Of a stretch of DNA of 64,000 nucleotides, positions 35,296-49,100 are shown piece after piece. The notes under the pieces are model-generated. The model did no database searches, was not told where the DNA came from, and worked only from the letters and a program-made list of their open reading frames with translations. The translations under genes and the position numbers were made by a program. The DNA is from Azadirachta indica (taxonomy: Eukaryota > Streptophyta > Magnoliopsida > Sapindales > Meliaceae), in the NCBI GenBank assembly GCA_022749755.1, contig CM040452.1, forward strand, positions 6,156,350-6,220,349, read 5' to 3'. Positions within the stretch are counted from its first letter, which is position 1; every line of letters begins with the position of its first letter.

Positions 35296-36060
35296 TTTTG
35301 GGTAGGCCCAAGTTCAAAGCAAGCAGCCAACTTTTGTTTGTAGACAGAGAGGAAAGCAGCGAAAATACATGGAATGGAGCCCTGTTTTGAAAGCTCAACT
35401 TTATAGTGCCTCTTGAAGGCTGGAGGAGGCCGACATATTTTGTGGAAAAAATGGATAAATCCTATGATAGTTTTACTTTAAAACACAGTTTTACCCTCAG
35501 AGAATTTGGAAATACTGCGTGCAATGTAGCATAATGCAAAATTGAGTAAAGGGTGATGTAGTCTTTATATGGGTTAAATGATTTCGAGGTTGATGCTGGC
35601 AAGTTTTCAGGACAGACATCCTCGTACGGAGACTGGCGGTGTGAGAGGAGTCCTACACGTGGCTACAAATCATTAGGTGACAAGAATATTTACCACCAAG
35701 TGCCAACGTTGCAATAGTGACTAAGAACGCCCCTTCACTCCATTTCTCATGGGATTCATCGTGTAATTATCTTCGCTTTCTGGAGTAATTATACATCAAC
35801 GAGAATGATTTCCATGAAATTGTTTTATCTCGAATAAAAATTTTTACCAAGTGATGTGTCAGCCTAAAAAAATGCTTCTGTCCAGAAAATACGTACAAAC
35901 TTGGCTCAGCAATAAGAAAAGAGGCATCCAGCCGGCATCAGAGAACCAAAACTTCCTGAAAATATGCTTCCTTTGGGGATATGAGTGTGACATGAAGATT
36001 CATAATTTCTGAATGCATCATGTTCAGAGTGGAAGCTTCTTACAACCAAACATATGGATC
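35296..36060. other. Upstream region of the CLE gene
   Basis: This is the presumed promoter of the minus-strand CLE gene. Composition is less AT-rich than the array spacers. No gene was identified. Confidence 0.35.
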
Positions 36061-36095
36061 ATAGAATATGTTTAGAAATGTAAAACCTGCTGCTC

Positions 36096-37104
36096 CCTGT
36101 TTCGTGGTAACAACTTCATCACAAAGCCAAGAAGGTCATCTTTGCGTGCAGGCAAATGATTACGCAAATCCTGCCCACGAACACAATCCAATAATACCAG
36201 GCAAACAGAGAATATTTGGCTAAACATTTTAACAAATTGCAGGTTCGTGGAATGCATTCCATCATGCTAGTTGACCCTTTCGGCTAGCTAAGATGATTTG
36301 TTGTCAATCAAATAACTGGAAGAGACAGTCTCAAACTACAAGGCATAATTTCAGTATTGAAGTAAATCACTTCCATGAGCCATTTACTTCTCCAAATTCA
36401 CATACTACGGAGAAGCAAGTTTTCTATAAGAAAATCATAAATCTTGTTGACCAACAACTTGATAGCAACACCAAAATGATAGACAAAAAGCCTGTGCTAG
36501 TAATCACATTTCTCGCCAACATCCAGATTACCATACTAATAGCCAATAAGAATAGAAGATGAACATGTTCATCAGCTTGGTTCAATGTTAAAACTAATTT
36601 AGTTATTTTCTAAATATATTGAAAGTATTGTCGGTAAAAGTTATGACCCCAATCGGAAATGTTGTATTCTGAAGTGAAATCACAGCAAGCAATGCTTCTG
36701 GTTCTGCCTTGATAAATTAGGCCAACATAGAAACAACTTTAACAAATTATTGAAGAAAGAAGAATACTTAAAAGGCAATGAAGAACAGATACACATGTAC
36801 TGCTATATCACAGAAGAATAAAATCAGATAATTATTTATTTAGGAATACAATATGTCCAAAGAAACTAGAAAATTACCATAACTTTCTCCTTAAGCCAGT
36901 CTAACAAATTGAATCATTTTTACATGAAACCCTCAAGCTTTCATTCATTTGTTATGAAAACAATGGGTCATGAAAAAGAAAATAAAATATGTTCATAACT
37001 TAGTCTTGACATGCACAAATGACATCACCTGCGCCAGCAAGAGGATTGATTGGAACAAGTCCCTGACCAAGGTCAACAATGTGCGCCACACTTTTGCAGC
37101 CCTG
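36096..37104 (-). other. Two exon-like segments downstream of EIL3, unidentified
   Basis: Two minus-strand stretches have acceptor and donor signals and open phase-0 frames. At about 37104-37036, after TTCGATCAG, the frame reads AAKVWRTLLTLVRDLFQSIL and is followed by GTGATG. At about 36175-36092, after GGGCAG, it reads DLRNHLPARKDDLLGFVMKL with a basic tail and is followed by GTTTTA. Joined, they would form an amphipathic helical segment. They could be exons of an unrecognised gene, spliced 3' untranslated exons of EIL3 (whose stop is 120 bp away), or chance. Confidence 0.25.
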
Positions 37105-37224
37105 ATCGAAAAATAGCATCAAAGAAGTCTTGTGCGACCACTAAAACTGAACAATAAGCTAAAATAGCAGGTCAGAGAGAACTTTGCTCATGATATAAAG
37201 CTCAGAAGTGGCAACATTGACAAA

Positions 37225-38988
37225 CTAAGCCCCAAAGTATTTGAGCAAGTCATTATCATCGTCTGCAAAGAATTCATCAAGAACCGGACTGTTAATTTCT
37301 AAATTCCATGGCAAACTAACGAATGGAGATCCAAGCTGATTATCAACACTTCTATCTTGTTCATTATGAAATGTGTTGTTTATAAAGTGGGGCAACTCTC
37401 CATCATTAATCTCATTTTCATTTGTATGAAGCCCTGGTACATGAATTCCATCAATCTCAGACCTAATTTCTGGTAGACTAATTCCAATCTGACCATGCTG
37501 CCCATCATCACTGTGCCCAAATTCAAACGATGGATTATAGAAATTATGCAGCTCATCATTTTGCACCATTGGATATACCATAGGCCTTCCATCCATATAC
37601 ATGCTCTGTGTAGATATTACATCGGCAGAAGGAATGGCAGAAAAATGGTCAAACCCAGATGCTGCTATTTGAGACTGGCCTTCAAAACCTCCCTCTACAG
37701 GCCTCAATCCAGTCCCTGCTTTGTTTCCGGGTTCATTACCAGGCATACTAAATTCAATCAATGGTAAATCAGTATCATTTATATCAGGTAAACTTTTTCT
37801 TGATTCTTCGTGTGGATGTTCACTGGGAGACACTCTAGGCTGCTGATCAGCAGGACTCGATTCTACACGAGGTCTTTTTGGCTTTCGCCGTTTTTCTCGT
37901 TGCTCTTTGTCTTGGACAGAACAAGTAGCGTTGTTCTGACCAGTTACAGGTTCCACATCCACCAGTTGATTTCTCCGGTTATCTTTAGATGAGACAGAAC
38001 CTACAACATCATCAGCGCCATCAACATCATAGTCACTATCACTACTAACGTCTGGTTTGTTCTTATTGCCATGAACACCTGGAGGCACTTCAGTAATCCC
38101 AGAAGTTCCATTGTCACTGCTAGGCTGTCGAATAAGAGATTCCTCTCGGCTCAAAACCCCCAACCAAATTGCACTCTCCTTGGCTGTCATCTTATCTTGT
38201 AAGCACTTTGATTGGCGGACATGCCTCCGGATCTTTGCAATATCAGGTGACATATGCTTTATCACGGATGTTAACACCCCGACCTTCCACATCTTCTTCA
38301 AATCATGTGGCTTCTTATAAGGAGGTGACTGACCCTGTGGTAGCCCTAATTTTACCCACCAATCTTCATTCCCAGTTGGCCACCAAGGCGGTGGAACTCC
38401 TTTCTCTAACGGGTATTTCCTCTGAGGGGGATCACAGTGTTGCATCAGAGAAGACAAGAGGGACCCGAGTGTTGCATCTTGCAGGTCTTGAAGAACAGTT
38501 TGTGAGCTCCCGTTTCGATTATTCTCGGCCTCACCCATGGCTAAGCACTCTGCTTCATACTTTGCTATGGCTGCTGGCCCATTCTTATCAAACTTCACCT
38601 TTTCTTTCCACCAGGCTCTAATGTTGTCAGACGAACCACTTACTGGCTTACCTTTCTCAGGAATGATTCCATACACAAATCCACGAGCTTTGCAGACTTC
38701 CATTAGCTTCAACATATACTTGAGAATTCCATCCTGTGCTCTCGACATTTTCTTCCTCCGAGCCTGATCAGTTGTCTGCTTGGGTTTTTGCTTCTGTGCA
38801 GCTTCTTGAGCTGCAAGCTTTTCTCTTTCCTTAAGCCTCTTGAGTTTGACACGATCCTTCCACATTCTTCTTTCCAATTCCTCTGCTTCAATTTCTTCAT
38901 CACTGACATCTTTCTCCACTAAATTTCCGCACCTTACATCATCGACTTCAATATCCGAGCTGTCATCCAATGTGTCCACAATGCCCAT
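37225..38988 (-). CDS. EIL3: EIN3-like transcription factor, EIL3/SLIM1 type
   Basis: This is an uninterrupted 587-codon frame, close to the 567 residues of Arabidopsis EIL3/SLIM1. The acidic N-terminus ([19 protein letters not shown]) and basic block are followed by the conserved EIN3 DNA-binding core. The core spans roughly residues 75-300 and includes [54 protein letters not shown] and [15 protein letters not shown]. The C-terminal half is variable and acidic and ends in YFGA, close to the WFGA end of SLIM1. Family knowledge: EIN3-like proteins are nuclear, plant-specific activators; EIL1 and EIN3 act in ethylene responses, while EIL3/SLIM1 controls sulfate-starvation responses. [14 protein letters not shown] and the short N-terminus favour EIL3. 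The start is the first ATG and fits the family N-terminus. No lesion was seen. Confidence 0.93.
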   Translation of the reverse strand: MGIVDTLDDSSDIEVDDVRCGNLVEKDVSDEEIEAEELERRMWKDRVKLKRLKEREKLAAQEAAQKQKPKQTTDQARRKKMSRAQDGILKYMLKLMEVCKARGFVYGIIPEKGKPVSGSSDNIRAWWKEKVKFDKNGPAAIAKYEAECLAMGEAENNRNGSSQTVLQDLQDATLGSLLSSLMQHCDPPQRKYPLEKGVPPPWWPTGNEDWWVKLGLPQGQSPPYKKPHDLKKMWKVGVLTSVIKHMSPDIAKIRRHVRQSKCLQDKMTAKESAIWLGVLSREESLIRQPSSDNGTSGITEVPPGVHGNKNKPDVSSDSDYDVDGADDVVGSVSSKDNRRNQLVDVEPVTGQNNATCSVQDKEQREKRRKPKRPRVESSPADQQPRVSPSEHPHEESRKSLPDINDTDLPLIEFSMPGNEPGNKAGTGLRPVEGGFEGQSQIAASGFDHFSAIPSADVISTQSMYMDGRPMVYPMVQNDELHNFYNPSFEFGHSDDGQHGQIGISLPEIRSEIDGIHVPGLHTNENEINDGELPHFINNTFHNEQDRSVDNQLGSPFVSLPWNLEINSPVLDEFFADDDNDLLKYFGA

Positions 38989-39900
38989 TTTATCAAAAAT
39001 GACAACTATTCTCTAGTAGTATTAACATTGCTCAGTAAACTAATGAAATGAAAATGATGCCAGAAATTTGAAGGTTAATAATTATTCAATGTCATCTCAA
39101 GTAATTAACAATCTTTCAAATAAGTGACATAGCTGTAATATACTCATAATAAAGTGAAGGAATTTACAATTTCTCGCACCCAATCAATTAAAAACCATCA
39201 ATCACACACTTAAAATCACAATCCTTTTATTTTTCCTACCTTTTCTCACCGACCAAACAACAAATAAACCAAACACACTCTCATTTATCCTTCCCAACAG
39301 CCTTCTTATATTAATTCAATCAAAACCTATATAATAAAAAATTCCAAACAGCTCCAAAACATTCCATTTCTACTTCTCAAACATTTTCATCAGCAGTCAT
39401 AAAAAATTTCCCCTTGTAAAACAAAAACAACGCATAAAACAAACGAAAACAAGGCCGAAAATTATAAATTTTAATAAATTTACGCACTCTTACCAAATAT
39501 CAGCTCCAATCTCTTCAAGTTCACCCATGAACGACTTGATCAAATCCCAGAAATCTCCCAAAAAAAAAAAACCTAAAAAGTTTGGATTTATCTTCTCCTC
39601 TTTTCAAATTCTTTAATCTCCCTTGGTTTCGTGGCACTAAGAAGAAGCTGGCAAAATGGGAGCTGACCACAATAGAGATAGAAATGAATCGCCCCCAGAA
39701 AGTTAATGGACCGAAAAGTACTTTTTTTTTTTTTTTTGGGGCAGAGGAAAAAGAAAACGATCACTTAAATTTATCGCCAAATTGGTTTTAAAAAAAAAAA
39801 AAACAGAAGAGAGAGAAAGATTGAGAGGCGGCCTAAAGTAGCAGCGAGTAGACAAATACATGTTCGAATTTGCCACTTGGGTAGGAGTGATCGCGTGTGC
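38989..39900 (-). promoter_or_regulatory. EIL3 leader and promoter region
   Basis: This region upstream of the EIL3 ATG is CA/TC-rich on the plus strand for about 550 bp, as expected of a transcribed 5' leader, possibly with an intron. Further up are an A run (39558-39570) and a T run (39721-39736). Boundaries cannot be fixed by eye. Confidence 0.4.
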
Positions 39901-41330
39901 TTGCATCTATCGTAATTCCTTTGTTACTCTTACCTTATTGGTCCATATTGTTTTAATTAATTTATGATTGGAGTAATAAAAATTAGGTTCCTATATTTTA
40001 TGTTTTCATAAATAAGGGCTACTTTGTCTATTTGTATCATATAAGACCCTTAATTATGTTGAAATGACCAAATAAAATTTAATACAAATAGAGACAAAAT
40101 ATAATACGAATTACCAAAAAAATGGTAAAATTTTTTAGTTTCGCAGCGAAAGTGCCATAATGTAAGAGTAAAATCTTAGTAAAATTAGATATAAAGATAG
40201 CATTTTTAGTAAATCCTTAATAAAATAAAATTATAAAGATAGTAGTTTTTTGATAAATTTTTACTATGATATTCACTAATATGATGTAAATTTTTTGAAG
40301 TAATATAATTAACATTTTAAGTTTTACATTAAATATTTTAATCTTTATGTTAACTTTGATTTTTAATTTTTATATAAAATTTAAATTTTTATATCAATGA
40401 GTAGTTAAATTGTCAATTAAAAATATATTTTTTTTATTGATGTAAAATTGCACATACAAATTTGAAACTGAAACTAAATATTATTAAAAGCATTTTGATA
40501 ACATTATCGAAACGTATCTATTATAATCTTAAGTTAAAATTCTAAATTTTAAAGTTAAATTAATAATAAATATTGACTATCATCACCTTAATTATAATTA
40601 ATGACTAAGATATGATCACAAAATCAAATTAGTATTATAGATGTATTTGGGATGAAAATTAAATTCATTTGATGAATAAGGAAAGTTCATATATTATTAT
40701 GCTTGCACTTACCCTAAAACTTCCATTCATCTTACATTATTACAAATAGCCCCTAATATTTGAATTATTTACAACATAGGGGAGAAATATTGAAAACTTT
40801 ATAGAAAGAGAACTCTTCTTTTCGAGTGCTGCAACTTACAATTTTACATAGCGATATACGATAGTACCTACAATTTTTATAAGAAGTGAGTAAATAAAAC
40901 AAAAATTTGTTTTCTCTTACGTTACACTCGAGAAAGTCAATGTATATAATATGGTTTATATTACTTAGAAAGATAAGTTATTAAAAAATATAATATTCAA
41001 AAATGAGTTCGTATATAGTACAATAATTATAAGAACATCGTCATTACATATTTGAGTAAATTGGAACATAAATTCTTATTTATTATATATTCTCGTTAAA
41101 TATAAAGTCCACCAATGATATTTATTATTTGTCAATTAGAAAATCTTCTTCATCATTAATTTATTGGAATAGATTATTCAAAATTTTTGTTAGGTAAAAA
41201 TATTTAAGTTTTAATTTATTTAATTTTTATTATTAAAAAACTGTGATGGTAAGGATATATGCACAATATGAAGTTCGCTTCTCCCCATTTGGAATCACAT
41301 ATATTACATACTTATATATATTTTGAAAAT
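39901..41330. other. AT-rich intergenic DNA
   Basis: No gene or clear element was recognised. Confidence 0.4.
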
Positions 41331-41340
41331 AATTTTAAAA

Positions 41341-42112
41341 GATATACTTTATCCCTTATATTTTAGAAAAAATTAATATACTCTTAAATTTTAAAAAAGT
41401 TAAAATACCCTTTGCGTTTTAGAGAAAGTTAAGATATCCTGAAGTTACTATTTATATTTTAATTTTACTATTTTATTCCTCTATTATTAAAAATATATAA
41501 ATAATTATATTATCTTTATTTTTCTTTATAACAATTAATATAATCTTATCGTAACATTTAAATTTAAAAATTATAATAATATTTTAACTTTTAATTATTT
41601 CTTTCCTTCAAAGTTTATAATCAAATATTTATAATATCTAATTATATATAATTTTTGAAATATATCATATTATTAAAATAGTTTATTTAAAAAATTATGT
41701 ATAATTAATTGTAATTTTTTATATCATAAAATTTGTTATCAAAATTTTTAAATATTTATCCAATTATGCATAATTTTAAAATAAACTATTTTAACAATAT
41801 AATATATTTTAGAAAATATATAATTAAATATTATATAAATTTGATAATAGATTTGGAAGAAAACAAATAATTAATGGTCAAAATATTATTATAATTTTTA
41901 AATTTAAATTTAAATGTCAAAGTAAGATTATATTAACTATTATATGATATAATTATTTTAAATATTTTTAATAGTAAAGAGTAAAATAATTAAATTAAGA
42001 TGTAAATAGTAATCATGATATTTTGACTTTTTTCAAAACTCATAAAGTATTTTGCCTTTCTCAGGGAAGTGTATTCATGTTTCTTCAAAACTTGGGGATA
42101 AAATATGATATC
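41341..42112. mobile_element. Second foldback element with long inverted arms
   Basis: The left arm (ATACTTTATCCCTTATATTT, then AAGTTAAAATACCCTTTGCG, then AGTTACTATTTATATTTTAA) is matched by the reverse complement of the right arm (ATATTTTATCCCCAAGTTTT, AAGTCAAAATATCATGATTA, TACTATTTACATCTTAATTT). Inner blocks match too: TAACATTTAAATTTAAAAATTATA on the left against its complement near 41892-41925. Arms are about 380 bp around a short centre near 41715. No ORF is present. It is a different family from the element at 3.9 kb; ends are approximate and no target duplication was fixed. Confidence 0.6.
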
Positions 42113-43142
42113 CCTAATTTTAAAATATCTATTCATATGTCTATGTCAACTTTTTTTTTTCTTCAAAAAAGTTGAAGATTCTAGTAAAAAACTTTTTTAA
42201 GGAATAAAAAGACACAAATTTTCATATATATATGTACAAACATACAGACATACACATATATATATATATATAACTTACACTTTGTAAATATTATTTTCAT
42301 TTTTCTTAAAACATCTCTTACTACATTTATTTACTAATATATTTGGAGTCCTACTATTATGTTTTACAGTGAAAATAAGAAATTAAGAATCTTTGATACT
42401 AAATTTAAATGGAGAATTTCTTTAATTTTAATTCTATATTAAATATACTTTCTATTAGACTTGCATATTATTAGTATATCAAAAACATTAAAATCAGCTT
42501 TTTTAGATGATTCATTCGGATCAAGATGAAAGTCCAACTACATTGCATTGCCAGAATCCATGTTGTATATTTGAAAGAGGTTGACCTCCTTGCTTCTCTC
42601 ATGAATTTTATCCTTCACCGTCACATAAACTTGTGCATTTATCATTATTATAGAAGCCCAAATGGTTGCATATAAACATATATATATATATATTATAAAT
42701 ACAAAAAATAAAAATAATATATGGATAAGGTATTTACAAGTTTTGATTCTCAAATGTGTACTTATAATGTACCAGATACAATGTATCCATACAAGCCTCA
42801 ACAATAAATAAATAAATAAATCTATATACAGAACTGATCTAGGAGACAAATATTAATTATACATATATCAAGAACATGCATGCTTTTTAATAAATTATTC
42901 TTTTTTTTTTTAAGTTATTAGATTCTTACTGTTTTTTTTTCTTTTTTAAATATATATATTTGATATAACCTTCAACAAAAGAAAATAACTGCGAGAGATG
43001 GGGACAAAATATACCACTTAAAAATATATATTTTTAATTTCTATGAGGCTGATGATTTATTAAGAAAATTAATCAGCCAATTGTGTTACATAATTATAAG
43101 CCTAAAATGGGGTTTAATCTGAAAACCCCTTTCCAATTACCT
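42113..43142. other. Intergenic DNA downstream of the giant synthetase-like gene
   Basis: It is AT-rich with TA microsatellites (42242-42263 and 42673-42692). The 3' untranslated region of the minus-strand gene probably lies in its last few hundred bases. Confidence 0.35.
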
Positions 43143-46100
43143 TCATCTAACAATTTCTTCTTTCATAGCCAAAGAAATTGCACTCAGGATTCCTCCATTT
43201 TCCACAGTCACTCCGGGCATTGCCACTGCTCTACTCCCCACAAATCCTCCTTCTCCAATACTGATCTTCCCAAATTTCACTTTCCCTCCATCTCCTTCAT
43301 AAATGTGCCCAAATAGTAAAGCTTCTCTGTTTACACTTCCAAGTCTCTCAATTTCCACCATTTCAGGGTTCAGCACTGCTCCCATGCTGTCTATATACAC
43401 TCCTGAGTCCAATTCAATTTCTGATCCCATCAGTTTCATCCAAAGTACAAATAGAACAGACCCGGTTGTCATTTCTGTGAAGTATTCACCCACTAGAGTT
43501 CTGAAAGCTTGCCAAATTGTGTCCATGAATACAGATGCGCTCCAAATTTGTACTGTTTGGCCCTCTTTCTTTTTTCCTACTAGTACCCATTTGGCTATTG
43601 CACAAGCTAATGCTGATACAATTCCTGAAAAAACCCAAAACAAAGGAAGCAACCAATGGAGAGGGAGTTCCTTAGTTTCCTTCAGGAGAAGCATCCACCT
43701 TAAAGGAGGAAAGATTACTAGTCCCAGCAGGAAATAAGGGAAGATTGTTTGCAGCAATGGTTGAGCAAAAATTGCCCATGTGGTTTGATACCAAGTTCTT
43801 TCCAGGGTGACTTTTTCTTCACCTTTTTTCTCCAGGACAGCTGCCATTGGACAGCCTGAAAGATCTACTCTCACATCAGATTGCTCTAGGAAGATCCTCC
43901 AGGATTCTGGAAGTGGCTCTCCATTCCGCAAATGCTGGCAAATCTCGTAGATTAATGAACGTCCGTGATCAATTGAAGCACTCTGCGAGCTTGATGATGC
44001 TGGAATAACATCAACTTCATCACATCGAAGATAAGGATTGAATTCCAGCCTTTCTGATTCTTCCCTGCAGAGATTTTGGTCAATACTAATCTCTCCCACG
44101 TTTATGTATGGGAACTCAGCTTCATCCCATGGCTTGGTGCAGTCAAGTGCAACATCACGCGTGGCTTCATCTTCTGGAACAGTTCGGATTTGGAGTTGGA
44201 AAATGTAGCGAACACCACCTGGAGAATTTACTCGGCGCTGGAAATCATCAGCGAGGAAAAGTAATGGCCTTGTGTCATTATCATCCCTGGGAATTGCACC
44301 TGTTTCTGGTGGAAGAATTCCTCTAGGCTCAACTTTACCAGAATCCTCACTAATATTTTCATCATAGGGCTGCAACTTGAATTTCCCATACATTTCCTGT
44401 CCGTCGGTGAACCTCAAAAGCCTACAGAAATTCGAGTAATAATGCAGCTCAGTGTATGAATCAGCAAGCCTCAGAGACATCCATACAGCATCTCGAATAT
44501 GTGGAACTCGCTTTATATGCTCTTCTCTCGCAGCAAGTCCACACACTAGCCAAGTCGCAAAATCTGAAATTGTTCGGGCATAGAATGCGTCGCCTGTTTT
44601 TAGTGTCAGGTCGAGTAATGAGGGATTGCCGGCAACCTCAGGTGAAAGTATTCTTATTGCTGCACCGCGAGCATCTATTCTTGCATCATCATCAGCGCTC
44701 AAGCTATTACTGTGTCTGATTATGATAGGGTAAGATTTGCCAGGGCGGAAAAATTTGTGATCAGGCAAGCCTTCAACGTAGTCATAGATCTTTAACTTCC
44801 CCTTTCCGCTGACACCAATTCGATGGAAGTATCTTGATTGAACTTTCAAAGTAGTGGCTGCCAAGTTTGCTGCAAGATTGCCTACTATTTTCTTGTATTT
44901 CATGTCCATTTCTTCTATCCTGTCATCCAAAGCATGCATAGTGTTCTTGATCATGATTGGGTTTTGCGATCCAATGTAAATTCCACCTCTTTGGAGAACT
45001 GAATGCATTGGAGCAACCGAAAGTGCACCAAGAACAACATCGTTTTGAACAGAGGAATTTGGGAGGATAAGGCTTTGGCTTCCAATCACTGAACTGTCCT
45101 GAACTTCAACTTTGCCAGAAATGAACCCAAGAGAGGAATAATATCCGGAAATTATCCTGCTAAAGTCTCCAAGATGGACACCATCACCAAGTGTTATTTT
45201 CTCCGGACATGAAACTGGATTGATTGCCCTGATTGAACAATGTTTTCCAACTTTTGCGCCCAAAAGGCGTAAGTAAATGCAGAATGCTTCTGTTCCAGAG
45301 AGAAGCTTGGCGAATCTTAGGTGGCAAGCAATGGTAATTCGGTGGCTAAGCCAAGACTTGAAGTGGGACTGCTTTTCCTCTTTTTTACCAGCAAGATATT
45401 GGGTTGAAATGCATGTGAGGAAGCTGAGTATTAGGCCATGAAACAAGTAAAAAATGGCAGCTGAGATTGCAAAGTATGCCGGGTTTGAAGGAAGATCCAC
45501 AAACATGGTAGCATATGCTACGATAGTCAGAGGAATCCAGTGGAAAGCTCCAGATATACAAAGAAATGCAAAGTGTTGAAGAGAAGCTTGCTTTTGGGAT
45601 AACCAAATGTGGATAAAGTAGACAATGGCCGCTGAAAAAGTGCTGAGAAAACTAACAATGTAGATACCCATAAGGTGTTGAATGGCCTCATTTTGAGTTA
45701 TGTGGGTAGTATTTGGTAGAACCGCAGTACCCTGAAATCGTGGAATAAAGAAATTACTGACAATGCAGAATCTAAAAAAATAGAAAATCATAAAGTTGAA
45801 AGTTCAAAGATTGCTTACTTTTTGAACATTGTTAGCTTTGGTAGATTTGAGTATAGGTTTGCTTGCTTCAGTCTTTTGCAATGGAGCTACTTCAGCTTCT
45901 TCTCCTATTAAACTTCCTTTCTGAATCACAGCATATGGCCCAACTGAAGCCTTTCGACTAATTCTAATTTGGGAAAAACTCAAGATTCCATTCTTCACCT
46001 CATGACTCTGAAGCAGAGCTCCTTCAGCAATCACGGCGCCATCTCCAATGGAAACAAGAGATGGGTCTGTAATATCAACAGTATCGAGCAAAACTGACGA

Positions 46101-49100
46101 TCCAACCTTGGCTCCCAGCATCTCGAACCAGAAATTCAGGAATATTGTTCCCCTTAAATGGACTGCAAGAAATTTGGAAGAAACTTCCTGGACCTTGTAA
46201 AGTGCCCACCACTTGACAAAATCGGTTGACCAGATCGAAATTTCAGGATTTAATGTATAGTTTGGTCTCAAGAAAGAATTTCCAAAGAGAGCAGTAGAAA
46301 TGCAAGTAGAAAATATGCAAAGAATCCAAGCAAGAGGAGAAAAAGCCAAGGTGAAGGTATAATTCAACCAAGGATATCCAGGAAAGAGTGTTTGTGTGGC
46401 CGAGACAAGATTTGTAAAAGCAGAAACTGAGAGATGAGCGGGAAATACCAGCATGATTGAGGCATAAACAAGAGCCAGGAATTGAAAAATCCAGATACCG
46501 AATTGTCGAGCTTTGGAAACTTCCATCTCGAACTGAGCATATTCCATCTCAGTTTCCAGACTAGAAGAAGAAGACGTGGTCATAAGTTGAGGCTGAGACT
46601 TCATGATAAGATTTTCCGAAAAGTTTGCCAAGTCTTCAATTCCAGTTGCAGTGAAGATATCAACTGCTCCAACTGGAACTCCAAGAAAATCAGACAGTTT
46701 CTGAGCTGCTCTGACAACACCAATTGAATCAATTCCATAAGACACCAGACTCTCTGTGGCAGAAATTTTAGTAATAGGAATTCCCGTCTGCTCGGAAACC
46801 AGTCCTTTCAGAAACTCTACAATGTCCTTTTTACTCTTTTTGAGGCTTGGGACGGGAGAACTCACAAGCTGAGATCTAGGAGTTTTCCCTTCCTTGCATG
46901 TACCAGTTGTAAATGATCTTACCAATTTTCTTTTGGAGAAAATTGGCTCTGGCACCACGTTTAAACTTCCATCAACAAACTGTTTCAGGCATTCAAATCT
47001 CCTGATTTTCCCGGATGTTGTCTTACTTATAGTCCTGGGCTTGATTAACTTGACAGAAGCAATTGTAACGCCATGTTCTTCGGCAACACGAGTTTTAATG
47101 ATTTCAATGACATCCTTGTCAGCAGGTTTTCCATCTCTAACCTCTGCAATTACCACCAAACCAATCTGATCACAACTATCCGGAATTGAAATTCCTTTCG
47201 TTGACAGAACTTCCTCCGGGACACCAATGACAGCGCAGCAACCTGGCCGTAGAAGATCAGATGAACTCTCCACGGTCTTTTCAACATCTGCTGAGTAAAT
47301 ATTTCTTCCTGCTACAATTATAAGATCCTTGATTCTTCCAGTGATGAACAATTTTCCATCTATAATTCTTCCAAGGTCACCAGTTCTCATGTACTTTCTT
47401 CCAGGTTGATTCCGAAGGTCATTTCTGAATGTTATCTGGCTAAGTTCTTCCCTCCCCCAATACCCAATTCCAGCACTGGGGCTACTAATCCATACTTCTC
47501 CTTCTTTTTCAGGTTCTTCAATCTCTTCACCAGTTTCAGGATTCACAATTCTGATATCAACGTCTGGATCATTCCTATCAATGTACCCACAGCAAACTCT
47601 TCCCTGCCAGTCAACAAAAATGGGTTTCCCCTGTCCGTATGCACAGCTGACAAACACACAATTTTCTGCCAAGCCATAACCTGGAGCCATCACCTCTTGA
47701 GAAAGGCCAAAAGGACGAGTCAACTCAACAAATCTTTTCAATGTAGTCTGCCTCACTGGTTCAGCAGCAACCATAAGGAACTTCATTGGAGAAAGATCAT
47801 AATTCCTGACCTTTTTTTTGTCGGACTCCAATCTTCGAACCATCAGCTCAAAAGCAAAGTTAGGACCAGCACTGTGAGTAGCCCGGTATTTGCTCATTGT
47901 TTCAAGCCACAAAAGAGGATTCTTGATGAATGTCATTGGCGAAAATAATATCGCGGAACTACCTCCAACCAAGGCTGTAAAAAGCCCTCCAATTAGGCCC
48001 ATGTCATGGTATTGTGGAAGCCAGCTAACTAGTACTGTCTTTGACGTGCTCTTGTATCTCTTTCGCATTAACTTCACATTGTGAACTAACCCACTATGAG
48101 TTATTATCACCCCTTTCGCATCTCCAGTTGATCCTGATGTAAACTGGAGGAAAGAAACATCACCTGGCTGAGGAACTGAGAAGTCAACTCTAGTTTCCAA
48201 GTTCTTGGAATTCTTGATCCAAGAATCTGTGTGTAACCATGGAAGATTTGGCCAGCGAGCTGCATCTTTCCTATTTCTCCCTTCCAATGAGATCAAATTC
48301 TTCACAGATCCTACTCGAACTGCTGAATGATAACCAATGGTTGATAAAATTGCCGCAGCACCAGAAGATTTAGCAATGTTTTCGATCTTCAAAAGTGCCT
48401 GTCCACTTCTTTGCATGGGATCTGGAGGAAGAACTGGAACCGGTAAAACTCTAGCTCTTAAGCATCCAAAGAAGGAATCAACAAAATCCAGACCAGGAAC
48501 ATAGACAAGCAGAACTCTGTCTCCAGGCTTGATAAATGGCTTTCTGCTTGTCAAGAGCTTACTTGCAATGCAAGAGGCATTTGCATGGAGTTCTTCATAA
48601 GTTCTCTGGCTCACTACTGCACCTTCTTCATTGATCCAAGTAAAAACTGTTTTGTTCTGAGTGATTCTGTGGGTTCCCCAGTGCTTCAAGTAACCATCAA
48701 GAGTAGACAGTTCGGGAAACTCCACACCTGGTAATTCTTCCAATTCTTTGAAATTCTTAGCCCAGGTGTCTGATTGCAGTGGGAACAAACTCTGCAAGAA
48801 AAATGTTATGCACATGTTAGCTTTTGGCCAGCTAAGCTAACACTGAAAACGTTCATCTCCTGAATTATTTAGAAGCGCAAATTACCTTCACATATGGAAA
48901 CTCTGGCACAGAATTATTATTTGCAAAGTGTTTGCAGATTAGAGCCATGGCATAAGATGAGTTCCTCTCTGTAAGCTCAAATGCCATAAGTCCACCTACA
49001 TAGTAAGTATTCCTCTGACCTTGAAGTTCAGATTCGAATCTCTCATAAAATCCATCCTTCATATCTGTAATAAAAACGAAGAATTAGTGTCTAACTTCTG

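Noticed and set aside
35036..35398. 120-codon minus-strand ORF in the CLE region
   Set aside because: It reads through the CLE introns in another frame. The spliced three-exon model gives a signal peptide and a full CLE motif, so the long ORF is not the gene.
38169..38621. 150-codon plus-strand ORF
   Set aside because: Antisense shadow of the EIL3 DNA-binding core.
47406..47948. 180-codon plus-strand ORF
   Set aside because: Antisense shadow of the adenylation-domain exon of the giant fusion gene.
45804..48815. The 1003-codon frame taken as a separate gene from the frames on either side
   Set aside because: Clean acceptor at 48791 and donor at 45819 join it in phase to the oxidase exons and the C-terminal exon. 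The frame runs only four codons past the donor before a stop.
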